A DNA stretch of 64,000 nt. Source: Sycon ciliatum (Eukaryota; Porifera; Calcarea; Leucosolenida; Sycettidae). How positions within the stretch are numbered: the first letter of the stretch is position 1; each line of letters begins with the position of its first letter. Shown here piece by piece: positions 19,216 to 30,127 of this stretch. The stretch lies in contig NC_088654.1 of NCBI RefSeq assembly GCF_964019385.1, positions 26,789,731-26,853,730 on the forward strand, written 5' to 3'. Below the pieces are notes generated by a model. That model ran no database searches. It saw only the letters and a list, made by a program, of their open reading frames with translations, and was not told the DNA's origin. Made by a program: the position numbers and the translations under genes.

Positions 19216-22044
19216 TCATAGGGAATCGACTGCCCAGAGCCAGTTTGTGCTGCGAAGATGGCGATAAACGTTCGTTTTGAATGATTGCATTCTCTTGCTG
19301 TGGGGAGGCTGGAACAGGAGAGCGGCAGGGAGGGAGTTCCAGTCGCTTATGCTGCAGTGTGGGAAGGAGCGCTTCAGTGCCAGCGGGGCAGATGCAGGCA
19401 GCTGGTGTTGGAGCTGGTGGTCATGGCCACTGACACTACCGTGCTCGTTGCGGGTTCTGGGGTTGGCAGAGGTGATATGGCGTAGTGGCAACACAGAGAG
19501 CAGCTGCGGTGGACCAGGCAAGTAGTGCAGCTTGTACAGGCAGGCAAGCGAGGCAACAGTTCGGCGGATGGCCAAGCTGGGTAGGTGTGCCCCAGGGCCG
19601 ATAGCATGGAGTGCACGGCGCTGAACATTGTTCAGACGCTGGAGGTGACTCTGCGCAGCTCCCATCCATACAAGAGGCGCATACTCCATGACTGGTCGTA
19701 CGAACGCCTTATACACTGTCGTCCGGCCGGCGGGGGTGAGGATGTGGGCGGCTCTGTTTAGGACCCCAAGCCGTTGGCGTGCACGGGTGGCTACGGAGCG
19801 TAGGTGATCGCCAAAGGTCAACTTGGCGTCCACCTTCACACCAAGGAGGGTGATGCTGGTTGTCTCGGGCACCAGTGTGCCACCAAACAGGAGTGGGGGG
19901 AGATCTAAGCCTGAGGGTGGCTGTCATGGCCTGAGATTTAGTTGGTTCAAAAGTCACTTTCCACGTACGGCCCCACTCGTGCAGTCGGTCAACGGACACC
20001 TGCAGTGACTGCGCTGCGACTTCCGGGGTCTGCTGGGAGGTGACTAAACTGTATAAGGTTGTGTCATCAGCATAGGCCTCCAAGCTGGCGCCGTCAGCGA
20101 GAACGTCTGGCGCGTCGTTGACGTACGCCAGGAAAAGCGTTGGACCAAGAATGCTTCCCTGGGGGACTCCAGCGGAGGTCGTATACGAAGCTGACGTACG
20201 CCCTCCAACAAGGCACTGTAATGAACGGGTGTCTAGGTACGAGGCAAGCCATCTCTGGAACGGACCATCGATGCCTAGGCTGCGCACCTTGTGGAGGAGG
20301 CCGACATGAGAGACACGGTCAAACGCTCCTGCGATGTCCACAGCAAGGATACGAGCCGCCCCTCCGCAGCCCACAGCACTTGCCGCGGCAGTTTGGAGAG
20401 CTTGCAAAGCGTCTGATGTGCCGAGGCCTCTGCGAAATCCAAACTGGTGCGACGTGAGCAGATGGTGGTCCTCAAAATAGTTTACGATGTGTCTGTTTAC
20501 TAGAGTTTCCATGAGTTTCGAGATTATGCACAGTAAGGATACGGGCCTATAGTTCTTAAGGGTTGAGCGGGAAGATCGCTTGTGGATCGGAACCACGTTG
20601 GCCGTGTTCCACATCCTAGCTTGGACAGTGGCTCTGCGAGCTCGTGGGCACATTCCTTAAGGACGCGAGCAGAAATACCGTCAGGCCCTGTAGCCTTGGA
20701 GACGTCGAGCTTTGTCAGAAGGCGGCGCACAGCCTCTGGGTGGAAGCGGATGGTGCGAAGAGGTGGAGCATCTGAGGGAGCAGGGTCCGGTAGGTCAGCC
20801 TCCACAAGGTCCGGACCGGCAACGCTGCATTTCTTCGAGAAGAAGCGAGCGAATGCCTCTGCTTTCTCTGAGCTCGTTGCCCACTCGCGGCCGTCAGAGT
20901 TGACAATTAGGGGAATTTCGGGCTGTGTGCGGTTGCCTGCAGCGCTCTTCAACTTCGTCCACCACTGTTTGTCTCTGAGGGACCCAGTTGAAAGGCTGCA
21001 ACGGAGGCTGTCCTCCTTTGCACGTCGTGATCGGAACTGGGTGGCGATCGCTACAGTCACGGACTTGGTGAATGCCTGCTGAAGTGCTGGGTCATAAGGG
21101 TGTTTTCTCCAATCGCGCCAGCGCTTCTCCTTCTCCCTATCGGTCTGGGTGCATTCAGGCGTCCACCATACCGGATCGGAAGGCCTCGTTTCCAGAACTT
21201 TGGATGGGACAAACTGTGCAACAGCTGCAGTTATCGAAGCGGTAACCTGCTCACACGAAGTTTCAGGGTTGTCCGTAATGATATTACCCCATTCCAAGTT
21301 GCGAAGGTGCGCCCTGAGGCGATCCCAGTCTGCCCTGTTGTAGCGAAATACTGTTCGCTTCACAGGCGGTTCACGTCTAGGGAGCACAGAAGAAAAGTCT
21401 GACCGTACAACTGTATGATCAGATCGACCGAGGGGCGGAAGTATACGTGTAGTTACTGGGGATGTGAACGTTGACATTATGAGGTCTAGCGGGTTGTCTC
21501 CACGGGTCGGTACTGTGACGTGCTGAAAAAGAAGATGGGCAGCGCAGGTATCTTCGAGAGCCTCGCCTGCAGGCGTAGTTTTCGAGCTGTTCAACCAAGC
21601 CCGGTTGTGCACGTTGAAATCGCCAGCTAGGATAATGTGGGGGCCCTGGTGTATAGCTTCTGGGAGGATGGTGTCGAGATGATCAATTAGGGTGAGATCG
21701 CTAGGGGCACAGGACCCCGGCCGATACACTGCTCCCAAGACGGTGCGGAGACCTGGGCCCAGCTGGAGAGAGACCGAGATGATCTCATGTGCGGGGGACA
21801 TGAGTTCAGGGATGAGCATGGAGGGGAGTGACGACTTCACCCAGATGGCTACCCCTCCCCCATGTGCCGTTCTATCGAACCGAAATGGTGACCTGTATCC
21901 AGGGAAACTAATGTCAGAGGGAAGCACTTTCTCCGCAGTGAACTTCGTTTCTGTCATAATTGCGCCGTCGGGGTGATGCTGCAGGAGTGCGTGCTGTAGG
22001 TCGGGAAGTTTGCTGGCTAGGCGAAGATGCTTGCTACCCTTCAT
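19216..22044 (-). pseudogene. LINE-1 ORF2: endonuclease-reverse transcriptase, frameshifted
   Basis: Three overlapping frames make one protein: 22,044-20,524, 20,653-19,709 and 19,872-19,216, so at least two frameshifts. The endonuclease shows TETKF, GGGVAIWV, AVYRPGS, AGDFNVHNRAW and SDHTVV; the usual N-terminal Asn block is not seen. The RT shows VVPIHKRSS, YRPVSLL, FGFRRGLGTSD, DIAGAFDRVSH, GVPQGSILGPTLF and YADD (near 20,080). The C-terminal part has the PVMEYAPLVW block and the typical DWNSLPA ending. It would nick target DNA and reverse transcribe its own RNA. Confidence 0.85.
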
Positions 22045-22102
22045 TGCAGGAGGAAGTAATAATGAAATACGTAAAAGGTGTGGAGAACAACGTCACTGTA
22101 GG

Positions 22103-23353
22103 CTAGGATTGAGTATCCTGTGACACCAGTGGGCTGAAGCGTGAGCCCTGTGCTGGGGCAAGGGGCTGGCAGTGGCCAGGGTCGATGCTGCTGCTCTCTT
22201 TTTGTTTTTTGGAATTTTTGAAATCAGGCGAGGATTCCGCAATGGGACTGGTTCTCCTGCGTCGTTCGGAGCTAATCCAGGGGTTTACTGGCTGTTTAGA
22301 CGTGTCTGTGTTAGTCACCAGTGAGGAGAGGAGGTCTTCAGCACGCGCCGAATCTGGGTGATTGCATGTTGTGGTGGTAGGAGTAGTTGTGTCGGTGTGC
22401 GGTGAGTTGGATGTTGTCGTACCTGTAGCTGTACCTGTGCTGCTTGGCGGCGTTCCGGGGTGCACGGTCGTGCTTGTTGCCGACGTGGGCGATGTAATGT
22501 CGTACTGGTCGTGGACTGGGTCGTTTGGGTGCGAGCTGGGGAGCAGGTCTGCTTTCGGCGTGCTGTTGGCACCGTCGGAGGCCGTTTTGGATACTGCGCT
22601 GGCGTGGGTCGAACTCTGGGTGCTTTTGGTGCAGAATCGGTATGGTGAGCATAAGCGTCAGCTTCAGCTCCGCTGTTCCGCTCTGTGCTGCCAGTGCTGC
22701 TGCCTTCTCTGCCAGCATGCGTGGAGGTGTGTGCACTGCGACGGTTTTGGCAGGTACGAGCGATGTGACGGTTTTGGCAGGTACGCGCGATGTGACCTAT
22801 CTGGCCACATAGCCTGCACGTGCCTGCCTGGCCGTCGTAGATGATGCGAAGCTCGTGAGAGCCTTCTGTCGTACGCAGGTACGACGGGATCGAACTGCCT
22901 GGTTTCAGTTCGCACGACGCGAATCGCACACCAGTTGCTGTTTGGGTGCCATTTTGAAAGTTTGATTTTACCGTGTCGTATCTCACCGATAAGCTTTCCG
23001 TACGGTGAGAGCGCAGCTTTTAGGACACCGTCTGAGATCCAGATTGGAGCATAATGGATGTGTAACTGTGTTGTTGGTGCGGAATCGAAGCGTGGTAAAA
23101 CCCGTTCGCCCTTGCAATCGAAGCCATCGAGCACCAACAATTTGGCTTTTTCATATGACTCAACGGTAAGTCTACATTGACCCCTGCTTGTTGTCTGCAT
23201 CGAAATGATGCCGGTGATACCTTGCTCTTCTAGGAGCTTTATGTAGGCCCCCACGCTTACCTAGGCTTGCGAGGGGAATACAACAGTGTTCTTCTTCAGT
23301 GTCGAAGACGAGAGCTGTCGCCAGGGCTCCGTATCAGCTCCGTTTCCGGCCAT
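22103..23353 (-). pseudogene. LINE-1 ORF1: zinc-knuckle RNA-binding protein, broken
   Basis: ATG at 23,353. The frame meets TAG about 90 nt in (near 23,263), reopens, and shifts near 22,990 and again near 22,450, so three frames are needed to reach 22,103. A CCHC zinc knuckle, CRLCGQIGHIARTC, lies near 22,790-22,830. Just after it a 27-bp unit encoding HIARTCQNR is tandemly duplicated (about 22,738-22,795). The C-terminal third is Thr/Pro-rich. ORF1 proteins of this kind bind the LINE RNA. Confidence 0.75.
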
Positions 23354-23502
23354 GGTGCCTGGCGGTTGTAGTGAATCAGCACTCCAAGTGATCTAGTGTA
23401 CTACCTGTGCATCCACAGCCATACTGGCTGGGAGCGGACTATTATGCTAAAAAAACTACGGAGCTCCAAAAACTGCTTCCGCACTCCAGAGTTAGCTTCA
23501 TA

Positions 23503-23708
23503 TACGTACTACAGTCTGTAGTTCTTCTCGAGCTCGAGAAGTAAACATTTTGAGATGCGCTGTGGTTGTTGCATTATAGAAAGAGTACGTAAGCTTTGAA
23601 TGGCAGGATAGCAAGTCGATTGGTTGGACTCGCTTCTCCTCCTGCCTGAAGATCACCAGGATAGAACAGAGTTGCTGGTGTCTCTCGCGGCCGTTGTACC
23701 GCTCCATT
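23503..23708. repeat. Macro-repeat flank of unit 2, continued
   Basis: Homologous to 4,965-5,150 and 770-975; resumes after LINE-1 and is cut again at GCTCCATT by the truncated LINE. Confidence 0.7.
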
Positions 23709-24748
23709 CAGTGCTCGGGCCTAACTGCATGCGAGTGTGGAGTCCCTCAGGGTAGTGTACTGGGTCCTTTGCTGTTTTCACTATATACCATGGACGTCCA
23801 TAGCGTCACCAGCCCAGCACACTCCCAGCTGTTTGCGGATGACATCCTTCTCGACACCGCAAGCAGATCCGTAACAACCCTAAATCAAGTCTCAATCAGA
23901 CCACCACTGCTCGCTTTCTGGGCCTACAGATCGATTCCTGTCTTCGGTGGGACGCGCAGGTCTCCAGCATAGTACGTAAAACTTCCCAGAAGCTAACCAC
24001 CCTGAGAACCATCCGCCCGTCGCTATCTGAACGCCAGTCGCTCCTCTTCTTTTCTGCCCTTATACTTCCTGACATGCTTTATGGATCAAACGCGTTCTTC
24101 TCTGCCCTGACGGCTCAGCAGCGGCACGAGCTCACTGTCCTCGACAAGCGATGTGTTCGCTGCGTAGCCAATCTGCCCTTCCCGTCCCATACCACTCCTA
24201 TATACACCCGCCTTTCCCTGACCCCTGTAATTGAACGTGCCAAATGCAAACTCCGTTTCCTTATGCACCGTGTCCACACCAGCAGCATCAGCCCTCTTCT
24301 GAAAGATAGAGTAGCCCTCCAACCTCCCAGTAACACCCGTGGCAATGACAATTGCAAATACGTTGTTCCGCTAACTCGGCGAACATCTGGCGACAGCCGA
24401 CCATTGGTTTCCGCCGTGAAGCTTTGGAACACCCTGCCACAGGAACTCACGTCCGCTCGTCGTCCAACCCCGTTTAAAAGATTGCTGAAAGTGTTTTTCT
24501 ACGGTTAATATGGCCGAATAGCACCTCCCTCTGGCATAGGTCCTCATCTTCCTATTTCTCCCTGATTGTTACTTCGTTCGAACTTGACTTGTAATTACCG
24601 GTACAAATACTTCCTTTTGACTGTTTTCTCATTTTCGCAAGTGAAGCTTTATCGAGCTACACTTGTTATTCTATCGCCATCATAATATTGGGCATCAGTG
24701 CCCGTTTGGTTTGCGATGTAAAATAAAACTTCAAACAAACAAACAAAA
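23709..24748 (+). mobile_element. 5'-truncated LINE copy (LINE-5) with AAAC tail
   Basis: Plus-strand insert between GCTCCAT and CATGTACTAG of the macro-repeat. It starts inside the RT (GVPQGSVLGPLLFSLYT, then the catalytic LFADD block near 23,840) and ends in a 3' UTR with an (AAAC)n tail at about 24,733-24,747. The insert is a typical 5' truncation from incomplete reverse transcription. Confidence 0.8.
23720..24508 (+). pseudogene. LINE-5 partial RT and C-terminal domain
   Basis: Frame 23,694-23,972 holds the RT palm with FADD, and 24,074-24,508 holds the C-terminal domain ending in KLWNTLPQEL and FKRLLKVFFYG. A frameshift near 23,910-23,970 separates them. There is no endonuclease because the copy is truncated. 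It is a different family from LINE-1 and LINE-2. Confidence 0.75.
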
Positions 24749-24763
24749 TCATGTACTAGTAAC

Positions 24764-25313
24764 TTCTCGCTCCACATATACTGGCATACACAGAGACATA
24801 GACAGCAATAGCGACAACACACAAAGTGAAGGGTAGTTGGCCGCAGCCAGATGTGAACCGGATAACGAGTGAGGTATGGAAGCAAGCAAGGACTGAGAAC
24901 AGAGTGTCTCAGATAGAATAGTCGTGCCAGTGGATAGCAGAAATAGGCCATGATGCAGAACCACTTGGGACCGTCAGATTAATTTTCCTGGACCGAGCCA
25001 GCCGGGAAAAAACCCTCGCGCCGACGGACGCATTTGTGAGGGAAAAAACCGGGTGTATATCCCCAATGGCGATTAGGCATCATGTAGGCCTGGCAAGCAC
25101 ATCACGGCAAACAGTGATAAAAAGCATTGATAATATGCACAGAAATAAAGGGTGGGAGGGCAGGGACACTGGTGAGACTCAAAACTGACTGAAGAAGTCA
25201 GGAAAAGAAGCGACAACAAAGAACACACCAGATGCCATATTTGCAACTGAAAATATTTCGCGAGAAATCATTTCTCGCCTATCTCGCTGCGCTCGGCCGG
25301 CGAGAAATACAAC
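24764..25313. mobile_element. Non-autonomous 0.5-kb element, copy 1
   Basis: Nearly identical to 52,811-53,317. Both begin TTCTCGCTCC and end ATACAAC, just before GTTACT in each host site. A short inverted TTCTCGC/GCGAGAA pair lies near the ends. Copy 1 has about 39 bp extra near its right end (25,270-25,308). Empty macro-repeat units read AGTAACGTTACTG across this point. The class is uncertain: no tail, no transposase, and no clear target duplication. Confidence 0.65.
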
Positions 25314-27840
25314 GTTACTGTAGCTCCGTGCAAGACCACTGCTCCATGTACGAGCATATGGAGCGTGCGAGCTGCATTCAAAACTACTTTTCTGTTTGTA
25401 GGCGTTTTTCAGGCGAAAGAAGCCCTAGTTTCGACTCTTTGAGTGCCTGTAGTGATGATTCTCGAATTTCACTCAAAAATTCAATTTGCTGGTGCTCCAA
25501 ATTATTTTTGAGAAAATGAACTTCAAGCCTCTACGTTACTGTGCCTTTTCTCATTCGCTCCAAAGGCACGCAAAAAAGGATTTTTCCCTGAGGATAGGTG
25601 CGTTAGCCACGGCCTGGAACAACATGTTACGATGAAGACCTGAGGGGACAATATACTGGATCTGATTATGTCTGACTATCTTTCTGATGTAACAGTCAGT
25701 TGCAAACCTCCCCTTGGCGTCTCGGATGTAACTCTGATGGCTGAATTTCCCACACAAGTGTCGGGGGAACGTCCCACGAAACGAGTATTCTGGCCCTACA
25801 ACCTAGCGGACTGGCCTCGACTTTTTTTCTATCGTCAATCTGACTAGACCGCAGCCATCAGTCAATGTCCCAACAAACCATGTCCTAATGTCACCAACAT
25901 CATTTCACAAGGCATGAAGCAATTCATACCATCTCGTGACCATGTAACCCGCCCGTCTGAACCTCCTTGGTGGACTCCTGACCGTTCAGCACAGGCGAAG
26001 GCAAAACAGGAAGCTTAGGACCGCTCCTGCGTGACTCCTCGTCCACAGCTACGACTGGGGGCCCTTGAGGCGACCTGGCGTTGCACTCACTATCTGCACC
26101 AGGCGCAGGCAATACACCTTGCCACAACGAGGGACAAATTTTCACGTGGGAGCATGTCTGATCAAGAGTGGTGGTCCACGCCGAAGCAAGCAGGTGGTAG
26201 TGGGCGCAGCACAATCATACCAACTCTTGTTGACACTAACGGCGTCCGGCCAACTCCCAGAAAGCAGAGCGCTTTGGCACGTTCTTTTCGTCAAAGTGAG
26301 GCCTCAGAGCAGATGACTTTCCCAACAATCTGCTGTCAGACGATCTGCCACCTATAACACCTTGCACCGAGTCTCGGCTTACTACCGTCCACTTTCGAAC
26401 GGATACTGTCAGAAGAGAGCTCAGAAAACTGAATCCCACGAAAGCCACAGGGTGCTGAAGAATTGTGCCAACGAGCTCTGCTTGCATGCCGCCCGGCTAT
26501 TCTCCTTGTGCTTTCGGCAGCAAGTGCAACCGAGGTTGTGGAAGGTCACCCGGGTTGTTCCGATTCACAAGAAGACAGCTAGATCAGACCTGCGTAACTG
26601 GCGCCTGGCGTCTCTCCTCTGCATTCTCTCCAAGACAATGGAAACAATAATATTGGTAACCACTGTCTCATGAACTTTTTCTCTAAGCTTGGAGCAATTT
26701 CCTCTTGGCAATATGGCTTCCGGAAGGGACTCGGTAAATCAGATCTGTTAATGAAGCTGCACAACGACTGGTCATCCACTGTGGCGAGTGGCGGCATGGT
26801 ACATGTACTGGCCATCAACATTGCCGGGGCGTTCGACAAAGTTTCACATCGAGGTGTCCAGCAGAGGCATGCAGACTCAGTGATCCGCTCCTTGGCTGGC
26901 TCTCAAACTACCTCTGCTGCCGGCAACTACGTGCTGTAGTCGGAGGACAACAGTCATCAGAATATCCTGTGCTTGCTGGGGTCTCCCGAGGCAGTACCCT
27001 GGGTCCAAACCTGTTTCTGGTTCACATAAACGACTGTGAGGAAGTAATACTGGATAGCACCTCTCTGGGTGTATACGTAGATGATGCCACCGTCTACCAA
27101 TGCATTGCGGCCACGTGTGACATCCCGGAGAGTACGACCCGGCTTCAGCTTGACTCCATCGCCCGAAGAAGTGCTGAGTGGAAAATAGCTTTCGAACCGA
27201 CCAAGTCCCAGGCACTCACGATTGACTTTCACCGTCCGGCAACACCTCTTCCCCACATACTGTTCAACGGTACCAGTTTCTGACAGCACCTGGCCGTATT
27301 GCTGTGTACAACGGCTTCATACAACCAACCATGGAGTACTGCTGTCTAGTCTGGATGGGGGCTCCACTGGCCCACCTGGACGCTGTACAACACAGGTACT
27401 AAAGCTGATAGGACCTCGAGTCTCCGTACCAAGCTTGGAGCATAGGCGCAGGGTGGCGGCCCTGAGCTTCCTGTACAAGCTCTGCTTCCTCCCACTGACG
27501 AGCCCCTTGAAAGCAATTATGCTAAAACCTCTCCAGCTGGTGGATGAAACTCCCAACACCCATCTTTCCGCTCAGCGATGCCAGTCACACGACTTTCCCT
27601 TGTGCCTGCCTTGCCGTTCCCCGGCTCAACCATGGCCAATGCTCTCCCTGCTTGCGTGCTGAGCACATGAAACTCCCTACCTCGGAGAATCCTCACACAG
27701 CAGCCATACAAGGACGGGATGCTGCAGTTCAAGAAGATGGTCCACCTTCACCTGTTGACCAGCAACTGGATGCAAGCAAGTCTTGTAAGCCTGCTACATG
27801 AACTTGCTGAACTACACGCTCTCATGTACTCCCATTCTCA
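25314..27840 (+). pseudogene. Dead LINE ORF2 remnant, copy A3
   Basis: The longest uninterrupted copy of the macro-repeat LINE. Endonuclease end at 25,600-25,845; RT blocks at 26,452-27,283, including IHKK, FRKGLGKSDLL, AGAFDKVSH, GPNLFLVHIND and YVDD (near 27,078); then the C-terminal region at 27,310-27,660. A deletion at about 27,277 joins NGTSF to the later frame. Shared stops are at about 25,845 and 26,015. Confidence 0.8.
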
Positions 27841-28039
27841 ATCTATCCCCCCCCCCCCCCGCCTCCCCTCCCGCTTCCCCTGTTCTTTCTCTTTCCCTCA
27901 AACTTCCATTTATCTGGTGCCTCCAGAGCATGACAATGTCTAGACAAGTTGGTCGACGGAGCGCCTGCTCCTCACCACCATGGTTGCTGCATGCTCCCAT
28001 TGCATGCACCACATGGCTTTTAGTAAAAATATAAAAGGA

Positions 28040-29090
28040 CTCAGTGTTCCTCCTCCCTCTGGGTCACCTTATTTTTACCAGCTGCATTATCAACGAACTG
28101 CATTTACTGTGGACGACCGCTGGCGACAAAGGCATACTGGTATGGCAGTTTGGTATCTTCAAAAACCGTCTCGTAACGCGGAACGCTGCTTATCCGCTTC
28201 ATTACGCTAGTAGGGATAGTCTCCACGATTTTTGGTGGGTGGTTGGACTGCAAGTCCATATATGATGGGGTGTTATTCAGGTCGCGACAAGATTGGTAGG
28301 CACCCGGGTGAGTTCCGCATCATGCCCGCAGGCGTGTCTCAGGATGGCGAAACCATCATACCTGCATAATCCGACGCTTCTTTCCTGAAGAAGAAGCCTC
28401 AGTTTACTTAGGATGTATCCACCCACCAGCTCGCACACTTTGGCGACATCAAACGATCCCATCTTCACTTCAAAAGCGGTATTGTTCTCTTTCTTCATCC
28501 AGGCTTCGCCGCAGTCAAAATGCAAGGAATTCTTGGCCTGCAGCATTATGTCACCATCTCTCTGGGGAATTTTGACATACAACCTGGCATAAGATAATGC
28601 CTCTAGTAAGAGCTTTCTGGTGATTGATGGACAAATATTTGCTAAAGTGAACACCAGAAATTCCTTGGCTTCTCGTTGAAGTAGCGGAGCCAGTTAATGA
28701 CCGACTTTCTCTTGTGCCACAGGTTGAGGCTCACGGTACTGCGTAGCATGCCAACGATCCCATCTAAAACTGCCTGGCTGACCATGCCTATTTTACATGT
28801 CGCGGGAGGTTTTACTGGCAGTGGAGGAAGTCAGTGAACCTGGTCTTGTCGTCTTTCCATGTCACAAAAAAAAACACTGCGTCTTAGCAAGTAACCAATC
28901 TCATATCATCTAAGCCAAGCTCTGTAGCGGTCTTCATAGCTTTGGCTATGATGTCGTTGTAGGCCTCATCTGAAAAACACGGGCATTTCTTGGTGATATT
29001 CTTGCGCAGTGGGGTCTGATACTTTTCGGTAAGCATACAGTACAGGTTGCGCAACTCATTGGCTGAAACTACAACGTGCATTAAATGAAA
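28040..29090 (-). pseudogene. PLE-like reverse transcriptase remnant, unit 3
   Basis: On the minus strand, in order: an N-terminal helical block ending MKTATELGLDDM (around 28,900), a TWKDDK block, VSQAVLDGI, a palm block (28,277-28,654) with ITRKLLLEALSYARLYV, MGSFDVAKVCELVGGYIL and the decayed catalytic CRYDG, then NHPPKI further on. This order matches an RT family that I associate with Penelope-like elements carrying GIY-YIG nucleases. Multiple frameshifts and a deletion after the palm make it non-functional. No GIY-YIG part was found. Confidence 0.6.
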
Positions 29091-29451
29091 ATTGATATAT
29101 TTGCCCCCCATTCGGTGCGATACTGGATAGCTTTGTCTGCTCCAGAGCCGGGTCAGCCGAGTCAGCGACCCGGTTTGGGTATACTTGAACCCGTTTGGAA
29201 AAGAACACCTGGTCACCTGTGACCCGGTTGGGAGTTTATAGTCAATATACATCGAGGAGTCTTAAATAGTTACAACTCCGTAATGCAGTAGCCACACTTG
29301 GACGGACCCGGCGCTGACCCGGTTGCATAGGTTGTGCCAGGTACAAGTGTGCCTGATTGGCTTGAAATCCAAGTGAAGGCACTGCATAGATGCACTCACA
29401 GCTCCCAAATGTGCCGCAGTTCTTGAAAGTCAATGACATATGCATACTTAC

Positions 29452-29550
29452 AAAGTCTGTCAAATTAACCTGCGCTTTAGCATTGCACAATATCTCAGCA
29501 CACTCAGGAAAGCCTTTCTCGCAGGCTAGGTGGAGAGGTGTACGGCCCGC
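29452..29550 (-). pseudogene. Ankyrin-repeat exon, copy 2
   Basis: A second copy of the 99-nt exon, closer to consensus: it starts AGRTPLHLACEKG and ends VNLTDF, exactly 33 residues, with a CTTTAG acceptor and a GTAAGT donor on the minus strand. Both splice sites and the frame are intact. With copy 1 at 17,541 it shows that the duplicated unit carries a piece of an ankyrin-repeat host gene. No second exon is visible nearby. Confidence 0.78.
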
Positions 29551-30127
29551 CTAAAGCACACAAACAGTCACCAACAGGACTATTCATTAGTTGAAGGTGC
29601 TGAAAAGGGACCAAAAGTGTAAAGAAATATTGACTGCCACTACCAGGATTCAAAAAATTTAGACCAGTGATGTTAAAAACACGGAGCTATGGTATAGTTG
29701 TGGGGGGGGGGGATGGAGGAGGGGAGGGGGAGGATGGGAGAGGTTTCTGCTCCCATTATAGGCAAACTCTTCGATAAGCTCTTTTTTATTGGGAACACAG
29801 CCCTACAAAGAGACATGTGGAGACAAACACAAGACAAGACACAGGGGATGTAGGGACGACGTGCCGATGTACAGGGAGCAACTCCACCGACCAGGGGTCT
29901 CGGCGTTAGCGTTGCAACCTGGCATCGAAAAAAAGGGGGGGTTGCATGGTCAGGTAGCAAAAATAATAATTTGGTGCGAGAAAGGGGCGCTAGTATTGCA
30001 CCAAATAATATAAATACGTGTAATGACTAAACCAGAAGGGAAAATGAAGAAAGAGAACAATAATAATAACAAGCAAGTACTAGTAGAGAGGTAAAATACT
30101 AAAATTTAATGGGTCTCAATATCATCG

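Larger units (their letters stand above)
18896..23502 (-). mobile_element. Full-length but broken LINE (LINE-1 of this window)
   Basis: Minus-strand element with a 31-bp poly(T) at 18,896-18,926 (its poly(A) tail), a 3' UTR to 19,215, ORF2, ORF1 and a short 5' UTR to about 23,502. The macro-repeat sequence breaks at CTCGAG (18,895) and resumes at GTACTACAGTCTGTAG (about 23,505), which sets the limits. It belongs to an APE-endonuclease non-LTR group of jockey/CR1 type. Several frameshifts and a stop make it inactive. Confidence 0.85.

Noticed and set aside
24764-25313. 0.5-kb element as a tRNA-derived SINE
   Set aside because: A GGTTCACATCT word on the minus strand faintly resembles a B box, but no A box, cloverleaf or tail was found.
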